Positions 11,401-19,545 of a stretch of DNA of 64,000 nt are shown in pieces. A model generated the notes under the pieces. That model was not told the origin of the DNA, searched no databases, and was given only the letters and a program-made list of their open reading frames with translations. The translations under genes and the position numbers were made by a program. Origin of the DNA: Sipunculus nudus (taxonomy: Eukaryota; Annelida; Sipuncula; Golfingiida; Sipunculidae); contig CM049319.1 of NCBI GenBank assembly GCA_026874595.1, positions 18,083,101-18,147,100 of the forward strand. Reading direction: 5' to 3'. Numbering within the stretch: position 1 is the stretch's first letter; each line of letters starts with the position of its first letter.

Positions 11401-13641
11401 AAACTGACCATAACCCCAATACTGGCATACCCCGATTTTAACCTTCCTTTCGTCCTGGAGGTTGATGCGTCGTTGCGTGGCTTAGGAGCCATCCTTAGTC
11501 AAAACCAGAATGGCAGGAACAGGGTTATCTCGTTTGCTAGCCGAGGATTGAGAGGTGCAGAAAGAAATCCAGCTACTTACAGTGCAAAACGACTGGAGCT
11601 CCTGGCACTTAAATGGGCAATATGCGACAAATTTAGAGAATACCTGGAAGGGGCACAGTTCATCGTCTTTACAGACCATAACCCCTTAACTCATCTATTT
11701 ACACAGAAGAAACTGCCCGCAACTGAGCAACGTTGGGCCTCAGCTTTAGCCAGTTTTGATTTTGAAATCAGATACAAGCCAGGCCGTAACAACCAAGCCA
11801 CAGATGCCCTGTCAAGGTTAGAGGACAGACCATGGGATACTCAAAGTGGCACTGTGTCAGCCATGTGTGCGAAGGTAGCAGATTCTACCAAGGTTCCAAT
11901 AACACTGATGTGTCAAGTTTCAAAAGACGCCACCGATGGGGAGGTAGGTGAAGCTGGACCAAATCCTCCGAACGGAGTAGCAACTGGTTGGTCTGGTTAT
12001 AGCCCATCAACCTTGGGCATGATGCAGAAGCGAGATTTGACCATACAACCAGTGTTCGAGGCATGGAAGAAAGGCAAGAAGCCAGCCTTATCGGTACGGC
12101 GTAAATTATGTCAAGATGCCCAAAGATTGTTACGTCAGTGGGACAAGTTCATGGAGCGTGACAATGTTCTTTATCGTGTGATTGATGATCCACATCATGG
12201 CAGGCTTGAACAGTTTGTAGTGCCTGAGGTGATGCGAGAGGAGTTTCTGAAAATTTGTCATCAAAAGCACGGTCATCAGGGTATTGATAGAACAGAGAGT
12301 TTGTTAAGGATGAGATGCTATTGGCCTGGGATGCACAAGTCTGTGACTGATTGGCTATCGAAATGCGACAGATGTGCCTTAGCTAAAAGAGAAAAGGTTC
12401 GCACACCTTTAGGACACCTTCTAGCGTCGGCCCCCCTCGAGGTCGTTGCTATGGACTTCACCTTACTGGAACCAGCTTCAGATGGGAGGGAGTCAGTGCT
12501 GGTGCTGACCGATGTCTTCACCAAGTGGACTGTGGCTATCCCCACCCGGGATCAGCGAGCTGTAACAGTGGCCAAGGCACTTACCAAGCACTGGTTTAAT
12601 AGGTTTGGTGCCCCAGCCCGCTTACATTCGGATCAGGGGCGGGACTTTGAGTCTCAGGTAATTCGCCACCTTTGCGAACTGTATGGGATAGCACAATCCC
12701 GGACCACGGCCTACCATCCTCAGGGAAACGGCCAAGTGGAACGTTTCAACAGAACGCTCCACGATCTCCTCCGATCTTTGACACCACACCAGAGAAGAAG
12801 GTGGCCTGAGTATTTGGACGACCTGGTCTTTGCTTATAACACCACACCGCACGCATCGACGGGAGTGTCACCTTTCAAACTAATGTTCGGACGCGACCCA
12901 AGATTGGCTCTGGACCGTCTGTTAGGGGACAAACCCGAAGAAGTCACTCCAACCTATGATGCTTGGTTGTCAATGCATATTAAACGACTTGCTGATATGT
13001 ACCTTCATGTGAACCAAAGATTACAACAAAATGCTGATCGAAGGAAAGAATTTTACGACAAGGGAGCGAAGTCGAGTCCTCTTCAAATTGGTGATAAAGT
13101 TTATCGTAGGCATCACGGGAAAGGTCGACAAAAGTGCCAAGATGCATATAGACCAGAGACGTACACTATCGTGGATAGGAACGAGGATTTAGATATCTAT
13201 AAGATTCAGAGAGAGGGAGAAGCTGCTCTCTCTAAGTGGTATAACAGGGTAGAATTGAAAGCATGTCCACCCAAGGACAGCATCCACGAGAGCCTTTGGG
13301 ATTTTGAACCACAGGTCGAGGACCAGAGTCCCGATGTCATACATAATGAGAGCGAAAGCGAGGATAGCGACCAAGAGGTCCTTATTCAGGATTTGTTACC
13401 TAGAGCACCAACGGGTGATATGCCTATCCAGGGGGTAGATAGCTGTGATGAACAAACCCCACTTCAGGGTTCAGCGAGTCAAGACCTGTCAGTTAGAAGG
13501 TCGACCCGTGTAACTAAAGGCATGCATTCTAATCCTGGCCATTGGCCACGGTCTGTGTCACAGTTAATGTTACATACATCTGAGTGTGCAGTACAAGACT
13601 TAGCGAGCACAAATCATGATGTAGCAGTAATATGGGTCTAA
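8494..13641 (+). CDS. Gag-Pol polyprotein of Ty3/gypsy element, intact
   Basis: One uninterrupted frame of 1715 residues starts at ATG 8494, the first ATG of the open frame. The Gag part (about 1-350) has a glutamine-rich coiled-coil near residues 17-35, a helical capsid-like region (about 70-240) and one CX2CX4HX4C zinc knuckle from Cys322. The aspartic protease active site DTGS begins at Asp405. Reverse transcriptase spans about 700-900 with the YLDD motif at 828-831. RNase H includes Asp991 (VDAS) and TDHNPL near 1060. Integrase has an HHCC finger (His1256-Cys1294) and the catalytic triad Asp1321, Asp1380, Glu1416 (spacing X58, X35). The C-terminal tail is acidic and serine-rich. No env frame follows. 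Fusing gag and pol in one frame avoids programmed frameshifting. All key catalytic residues are present, so activity is possible but unproven. Confidence 0.95.
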   Translation: MSQTGTDQADQGAGALNEMELLQRQVEQMQALLQRAGIDPRQQSAPPSASPPLRRTERDDPVPTRVVYTQRKLSKFAGERGKLEDWVLEAKSALRAQGVQGQEAVEFLLGHLEGPAKSEIRYAPDSEKVDAAAVFTLLQEAFGERLSASQLLDSFYGRKQQDKETLRDFSYGLMNLLDRALGQDPEAVANRDKTLRDRFAERVRDSGLRRELKRRTRDQPEISFRALREEAIRWAEEDLVQPTPKTVSSYKVKADEPPSSYEKSEVRRLLEVVEKQQKCHEELLQNQQQLLELLQHQNVGNQNRQMSENTVRKDQSESPRKCFYCSSTDHLIRNCPKRVASRRDKKGANPDAKTAGNTGSTPNDTQNNSIRGNLAPQATVLENTIGGRPLVTARVEGVELECLLDTGSMVSTMTDDFFHRYIEREDTQLGDKWVQVTAANGLEVPYQGIVTVNMEIDGQRIEDCGVLVVSRTSEEVTETPVLLGMNVISQVPRFSGILCEPKAKFIRIAGMEAITIPKSSSCEIAAIAPRWNMVGCVEGFSQPVKGAVTVTPALVTVGGGKLPIRVMNMTSRDVTLSPGTRIGTISRVKDIQSGLSKVDVTFEDRRVHLSQISGKPREDRADRDILDLGIVHGSEEERERLLQILNRHSEVVMKAGDAVGCTNLLTHMIKTTDDLPVSQPYRRIPPHQWEEVRQHLKELCEQGIIKRSVSNYASPVVLVRKSSGSLRLCVDYRQLNKKVRRDAFPLPRMNEILDSLHGAKYFSTLDLASAYNQIEVAEEDRHKTAFTTPMGLYEFIRMPFGLSNSPATFQRLMTTIFQDDILNTMFVYLDDIIVYGRTVDEHLKRLEEVLSKLSRFGLKLKLNKCSFLCREVSFLGHLVSGDGVRPNPDRIAAVRQWPKPTTVKELRSFLGFCQFYQRFVPGFAKIASVLHKLVAESSKGNYGHWKPRRIVITNHWDTKHTEAFERLKEKLTITPILAYPDFNLPFVLEVDASLRGLGAILSQNQNGRNRVISFASRGLRGAERNPATYSAKRLELLALKWAICDKFREYLEGAQFIVFTDHNPLTHLFTQKKLPATEQRWASALASFDFEIRYKPGRNNQATDALSRLEDRPWDTQSGTVSAMCAKVADSTKVPITLMCQVSKDATDGEVGEAGPNPPNGVATGWSGYSPSTLGMMQKRDLTIQPVFEAWKKGKKPALSVRRKLCQDAQRLLRQWDKFMERDNVLYRVIDDPHHGRLEQFVVPEVMREEFLKICHQKHGHQGIDRTESLLRMRCYWPGMHKSVTDWLSKCDRCALAKREKVRTPLGHLLASAPLEVVAMDFTLLEPASDGRESVLVLTDVFTKWTVAIPTRDQRAVTVAKALTKHWFNRFGAPARLHSDQGRDFESQVIRHLCELYGIAQSRTTAYHPQGNGQVERFNRTLHDLLRSLTPHQRRRWPEYLDDLVFAYNTTPHASTGVSPFKLMFGRDPRLALDRLLGDKPEEVTPTYDAWLSMHIKRLADMYLHVNQRLQQNADRRKEFYDKGAKSSPLQIGDKVYRRHHGKGRQKCQDAYRPETYTIVDRNEDLDIYKIQREGEAALSKWYNRVELKACPPKDSIHESLWDFEPQVEDQSPDVIHNESESEDSDQEVLIQDLLPRAPTGDMPIQGVDSCDEQTPLQGSASQDLSVRRSTRVTKGMHSNPGHWPRSVSQLMLHTSECAVQDLASTNHDVAVIWV

Positions 13642-13789
13642 GACAGTTTTATTGGTCATGTATATGATTTCTGATCTATCTTTTACATTGCTAGTTTTGA
13701 AGGTATAGGACAGCTTACCGTAGGGTTAAGATAAATCACCACTCATGTTATCTGTACAAGTATGGTAGTGTTGGATGTATGAAGATAAC
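13642..13789 (+). other. Short 3' untranslated part of gypsy element
   Basis: About 150 bp separate the stop from the polypurine tract. No ORF or env-like sequence is present. Confidence 0.6.
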
Positions 13790-13805
13790 ACGAAGGGGGT
13801 GCGGG
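13790..13805 (+). promoter_or_regulatory. Polypurine tract of the gypsy element
   Basis: A purine-rich stretch containing GAAGGGGGTGCGGG lies directly against the 3' LTR start, the usual place for plus-strand priming. Confidence 0.75.
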
Positions 13806-15073
13806 TGTAACCGGACGATGTCGGTACATAATTTAGTGTTTTTTATACATTATTTGGGATAAGTACGGTTTTTGACGAGTCTTTACGGTAGTTGCATTCA
13901 ACGCACCAGCTACGTCATCCACCATGTTTAACTTGTATGGAGCTAGGACCGCGCACTGCTGAGTTGAATTACCGACGTTACAGGTGATGATATGTGTAGA
14001 GCAATGCAGAGAATGGTCCAGGTATGTTTCTGTAGTCTTCTGATCAGTTGTATCTCCATAGTAATTAGGGGCATGAGTTTAGTTTTATCTAGTCAGAGCC
14101 CAGATGGGCCCGCCATGTTCGGAGACGAGATCTGAGGTACTTTATAACATCTTACTCTTTAGTTATTCAGAATTATGACGCGTATGAGAGAAAACCTGTG
14201 TTATCATGTGAGATTAATTGTTTGGCAATACTGTGAATCTAGGCCACAGAGTTAACACCGTGTATCGGCGCAATTAAGGAATCTTGACTTTTGTACATGC
14301 GCCCGATAGATGGCGCCACTGGTTGCAAATGGCATCTTGTACTGTTGTAAAGCGCCTGTTTATCTTCCTGACGCAATTCTGGTATTTGTTGAGAATTAGT
14401 ATGAACTAAAGGCTCACCAGTTTGTGTATAATAGGAGAATCCATTGAGTATCACTTAAGATAGTGTTTCTAAGGTTTAAATTACTTATATGCACAGGGTT
14501 AATTTTAGGAAATATATCCCATACCCGTCTTGCATGAGATTAAGTCGGATGTAAGGGTCTGTTGATATTTCAGTATATAAGTCCATTTAGTGAGATGGAT
14601 GGTTTTATTATTTAGAAGTTATTTCTACCATGCGATGCATATTATTTTCTTTTTATTTAATTCACAATACAGAGTTGATAGCTACTAATGTGTTCGTTAA
14701 TACCCATTCTTGCCTATACGGATGCACATATTATGTTGCCTTGTAATTTCTCACTGTAGATAACTGTTTGAGTAGGCATAGTAAATATATGAACCAGAAC
14801 TGTACGGATATCAGTCTAATGTGAGGAGTTATCACCTGTATGTTTTGTTTCTTTTAATATCTGATAGGGAATAATGTAAGACCATACCTAGAGTATATAT
14901 TGCCAATGTTGTATTTTCATAACATTGTCATTGTTTCGCTTATATGAGAGTTTTACTCTATTGTTTCAGATGGAAATACGCCAGCCACACACATATATTC
15001 ACACCACATGTACTCATGGAAATAAAGTGAAGTTATGCCAAGTTGTGTCTTATTCGTAGTAAAACATACTACA
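13806..15073 (+). repeat. 3' LTR, full length (1268 bp)
   Basis: It starts right after the purine tract GAAGGGGGTGCGGG and ends ACTACA before the TCTG duplication. A TATATAA box lies at 14574-14580 and AATAAA at 15021-15026. An antisense 71-codon ORF found in both LTRs has no recognisable product. Confidence 0.95.
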
Positions 15074-15376
15074 TCTGTACAGCTTTTTATATTTTTAAAA
15101 CTTGACAAACACTTCAGCAGAATCTAACTAAAGCTCAAATGACTTATTGTCAGTTGAGCTAAAAATCAATGTATCTGTTAAAATATGAAAGAACTGCTAA
15201 ACATACCTTATGTAAAACTAAATGAATGTTGGATTCTGTCCATGGAGATTTCATAACATTATTATAAACAAGAGCACCACAAACATGCATATTGCCCCAG
15301 TTGTGTATCAGCTGACCTCATGAAATGTGTGAATTTTGATAAGAATATAATAAGGTAAAGAACTGCTGGTAAAGCT

Positions 15377-16124
15377 AGGGGTGAAAGCTAGCAGCATGCT
15401 ATCTGGGAACTTTTTAAAATATTTTATGATATGGAGTATACTAAACTCCATATGAAACTGATTCATTCATATGAGGTGCTTCTACAATTGATAGATATAG
15501 GCTTTCATGCAATTGTGTGATCTGATTTTTGTATTCTTTAATTACCAGAATTACCTCTTGTTATGAAAGTCCGGGTTCACGTTTAAGGTAATTGCCCAGC
15601 AGCTTTCACTTGCCCTGTATAAACTTTAATCATCAGCTGAGCTAAAAATCAGTTTTCACTTATTAAATTTACTTTATGTAAAATTATGAATGTTGGATCC
15701 TATCCCTGGAAATTCCATGACATTATTAAAAACTTTACAAATTTTAAGTCCCTAAGTTGAGAGATTTTACTAACACTATATATATATATTTATTCAACAT
15801 AATTCAAAGCTGTCTAAAAATGATCATCTGAATGCAATGACACTGAAAGTATCTTACCTCTGTTCCTTGCTTTTTGCCGTCAGGTTCCTTCTGTTTTGAC
15901 CTTGACTTAACAGATTTAAGACTTCAGACTTAATAGACTTCAGACTGTGTTGGGGTATTTTCTTTTTTGAGGAAAAAAAAACAACTTTAATTAAATGATG
16001 TAAGATCAAGAAACCCTGAAGTTTTATATGCTCATTTGATTGATCTTTACAGCTTTTTATATTTTTAAAACTTGACAATCACTTCAGCAGAATCTAACTA
16101 AAGCTCAAATGACTTATTGTCAGT
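15377..16124 (-). repeat. Duplicated exon-7 segment, copy 2, without the gypsy insertion
   Basis: This is an uninterrupted counterpart of 4826-5495 plus 15074-15154. At 16041-16050 it reads TGATCTTTAC, where copy 1 carries the LTR element between GATCTG and TCTGTAC. It therefore preserves the pre-insertion target. Confidence 0.85.
15858..15966 (-). pseudogene. Duplicated host exon 7 with dead acceptor
   Basis: All 109 exon bases match the copy at 5306-5414 by eye, and the GTAAGA donor is kept. The acceptor CAG has become CAA (plus-strand C to T at 15967), so the exon cannot be joined at the same position. The exon is not a multiple of three (phase 1-2), so including both copies would shift the frame. 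It belongs to a segment duplicated from 4826-5495 plus 15074-15154. Confidence 0.7.
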
Positions 16125-17315
16125 GGCTCCACCAGTCTGCAGAAACTAATAACAAGTGACCCCTGGGTCATGATGCTCAGCTGACTGGGAAGAGATAAGC
16201 AAAAGGAAGTTTTATCATCTGAATGGTAGTATATCCATTCAACTGAAGCATCAAACAGATTTACCAATAGGCCAAGATTGTGTCTGTATTTATATATCTC
16301 AAAAATAGAGAAAAAATGCGTAAAAAACACTGGTGGCACCACCAGTCTGCAGAAACTAATAAAATGACTTAATTGTCAATATGCAAGCAAAGAATCATGG
16401 GAACCCCATAGCTTAAAGAATATGGGTAACAGAGACTAAATTCCAGGTTCACATGGAGATTTTCCATTGACCTCTCTGGATGTAGTGTAAGAAGATTCCA
16501 GGTCCAGTGGTTACGATTTGTGCCTTGTTAACGGACAGACGGCCTGACGGCTGAATGGCCGACGGACAATGAGTGATCGCTATAGCTCAGATGACTTACA
16601 GTCAGCTGAGCTAAAAACATGCCATTGACAAAATTTAAGGTATTGATTTTTTATTTATGCTAATAACTTAAAATTTTGCAAAATTCAGGTCCAATTTTGG
16701 GAAAACAATTGAATCTTGATTAAATAAAGTAATATCCCAGAAAAAAAGTCTCCAGCTTTAGCAATTTCTTAAGTGAGTATATATATTTCCTGAATTTTTA
16801 AAAATTCATAAACTTTGGGCCAATAACTTTAAAACAATAAGCAGTACTAACCTAATTTTTGGTATGATAATAGAAAATGAATGGAAAAATATGAATACTG
16901 AATATGATCAAACACAGATTTATGGTTTTAATATTAGGCAGTCTTGAAGTGTAACATTAATGGCTTTTTTATGGAAAACAGAGGTTTTTCCTTAATATCT
17001 TTAAGGAAAGAAGTTCTAGTGACCAAATTTTTGGTATGGTAGGAGAATTTGGAGACATCTAACTGTATGCAAAATTTTGAATTCGTAGGTCCAACGGCTT
17101 CAAAACATGCCCTGTTACCAGACGGCTGGACGGAAGGACAAAGGACCACGACTATAGCTCAGATAACTTATAGTCAACTGAGCTAATAAAATGATTTAAA
17201 TCAATATTAATTTCGTTAAAAAATACTGCATTACCACACAACATGACATCTTCTGGATTACTAAAGAAATGTTTTATACATATGAGTGAAACAGCTTTAC
17301 AATTCAAGAAATACA
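16125..17315. repeat. Dispersed repeat copies in host intron
   Basis: It contains two CACCAGTCTGCAGAAACTAAT lines (near 16129 and 16338), a copy ending at 16525-16616 with GACGGCC...TAGCTCAG...CTGAGCTAAAA, and another ending at 17110-17190. Within the 16583-16613 end, TAGCTCAG and CTGAGCTA can pair around a 15-base loop. No coding capacity was seen. Confidence 0.7.
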
Positions 17316-17493
17316 GTTTTATTACGTAAACATAATTGTGAGCTGTTTCTGTATTAATGAGAATTTTCTCTGTTAAAGTTTATACGCCAGAGTAAGCCAA
17401 CCGAAAATTTTCCCTTATTGGGCCTATTATCGCCCATCCCGCCTCGTTCCCGTGTATCTAGGTCACACTTCCGTTACCCATAATCACATTTTC
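17316..17493 (+). repeat. DIRS left inverted terminus
   Basis: Bases 17336-17493 are the reverse complement of 22365-22521. The outermost 20 bases (from GTTTTATTACG) are unique to the left end and are mirrored only in the internal complementary region. Confidence 0.9.
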
Positions 17494-17602
17494 TTCTGGC
17501 GTACGCCATGATGGACGTGTGATCCCGCGCTGCGAGATTCGTCCACTGTTGGGTTTGTCGTTTTGAGTTTGCCAACTGATTGTAAGTTATTCTTATTTTC
17601 CC

Positions 17603-19545
17603 TTGCCCGCCATGGAGAACCCCACTTATTGTGTCGCTTGTGGCACTTTAATCCCGGTATGGGACTCCCACCCTACTTGTTTTGGTTGCCGTACCAACAA
17701 TGACTCCTGCAGTGGTCCGGCTGATCCTTGTTTCCATAATTGCCAGACGTGGTCCACTGACAAGTGGGCCTTGTTCCAGGATTGGGTTCATTCCCCGGTT
17801 ACTGGGGGTTCCCCCTCCGCTCTTCCCTTGTCTGGCCCCGTGGTTGTCTCCGGGGGGGAGGGGGCGGAGCCTACCCTGGTTGACCGCACCACGGCCGTGC
17901 TGCGTTCACCGTCTGTTCCCGCCAGTCCTGTCACCTCTCCTGTGGTTTCAACAGTAAAATCGTTGCTTTCTCATTCCCGGAAACGGAAATCTTCCCCCGT
18001 TCCCATGGCCTCCCATTCTGACAGCTCATCTGCATATTCCATATAACATAAATTGTCCCAGTTTTGTTCATCACTGATGTCGGATCTAGACGATTCGTCT
18101 AGCCCCGCAGCTGTCCACCCAGCGCCCTCCCCGGCGCCCCCGGTCCTTTCTCCCCGGCCGTTCTCGTCGCCCCCGGCCCCTCGCCGCATTCCATCCTTGT
18201 CACCGGGGCCGGCTGGAGCCGTCCCGCTGGATCGCCCGGCCCTTCCTGGGGTGCCGGTAAGTGCATAGGACCCTCCTGCCTCCGTTTCAGGGCGGCCGGT
18301 TCCTCCGTCTCCCGCCGTTTCTACCCGGCCGGCCGGCTCTTTATTTCAGATCCGGTTCCGGCGCCTTCCAGGATGGGTCCTGCTGCTGCTCGTTCCCGGC
18401 TTCCTGTTTCCAGCCTCCGGTTGTTCCGGCTCAGCGGGTCTCTCCGGCTCCCCCTACCCGGGGTTCTCCAGGGTCCTCTTCTTCTCAGTCAGCCGATCCT
18501 GCCCTGGCGCCTGACCAGTGGTCGGAGATCGCGCTGCAACACCAGGCTTGGCGTACGCGCAGAGACGCTTCTGGACCTGGTGGCTACCTCCACACAGGAG
18601 GCTAACCCTTCTGGTCCGAAGTTCCGTCGGTTACAACCTCGGACTTCCTCGGCGTCGGCGGCCGGTTCATTTTTGAATCCTGCCGCCCTGCAGTTGCCCT
18701 CGGCCGCGCCCGCCTTGTGTATGGAGTTTTCCGAACACACGGGGGCTATCTTACGTGAGCACCACGCGGTGGTCTCGGGGGCTCGCTCCACTGCTACTGG
18801 GGCCCCGCTTCCGCCGGGTTCGGAGAAACCTTGGTCCCCCGGTACCCTCTGGAATTCCCGTGGGTACCGGGCTACCTGTTTCGATCGCTTGCTCCCTTTT
18901 CCTGATAACCCGGATATTCCGTCGGCTCCGATGAGACTCGAGTCCGGCCTGGAACAGCTGTTTGCGGACGGCAAGTCTTTATTTCCGTCCTCTGTCCACC
19001 TTTCCGATCGTCACTTGTCGGATCTGGAAGGGCTCGACCGGCAAGCGGCCGGCATGGTTAACCACTTGCAGGCTGTCACTAGCTTGCTCGCCGTTTCTCC
19101 GGACACGCTCACTCTCAACGACATCTGGCAGGCTTCTGCCCATACTTGCGCTGAGTTAAATCAGGTCGTTTGGCGCCTGGTTGAAAATTGCATCTTATTA
19201 CGCCGCATGGCTTGAATTCAGTCGTTAAAGCACTTCAAGCCGGAGCTTACTCAGGCGGAGTTAACCGAACTTTATTGTCAACCTTTTACCGGTTCCCTGC
19301 TGTTTGGCGGCCACTTACGGCCTCTCTTTGACCGCGCCTTGGAGCGCTCCAATTGTCAGGCCCGCCTCCGCTCGGCCTCTCTTGCGCCTCGGCCCTCCTT
19401 CCGCGTTCCCCGCCCTCGGCCTCCGGTTGCGGCTTCCACTCAGCCGCAGCGCGCGTCTGCTCCGTCTTCCCGTCCTTCCGGACGTTCCGGCCGTTCTCAG
19501 CCTTTTCGTGGTCGCTCCTCTAAACGAGGTTCGACCGAGAAATGA
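17603..19545 (+). pseudogene. DIRS ORF1 (Gag-like), broken
   Basis: The N-terminal 147 codons carry a zinc-binding pattern (CVACG, HPTCFGC, CFHNC), as in ORF1 of other DIRS elements. A TAA at 18044-18046 interrupts this frame, which continues to a TAG at 18266-18268. Reading then resumes in other frames after about 18265 and about 18565. The C-terminal part (MEFSEHTGAIL..., helical) has a TGA at 19213-19215 and then runs to 19545, ending in an Arg/Ser-rich tail. It overlaps the pol frame by about 240 bases. Proline- and serine-rich linkers make up the middle. Confidence 0.75.

Larger units (their letters stand above)
5496..15073 (+). mobile_element. Young, apparently complete Ty3/gypsy LTR retrotransposon
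   Basis: LTRs of 1195 and 1268 bp enclose a leader, one Gag-Pol frame of 1715 codons and a polypurine tract. The ends are TGTAAC...ACTACA and the target duplication is TCTG (5492-5495 and 15074-15077; ATCTG if one ambiguous base is included). After allowing for one 73-bp deletion in the 5' LTR, I see a single substitution between the LTRs (A6329 versus G14712), implying recent insertion. It lies antisense in a host intron, 81 bp from an exon. The coding order protease, RT, RNase H, integrase is that of Ty3/gypsy. Confidence 0.95.
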
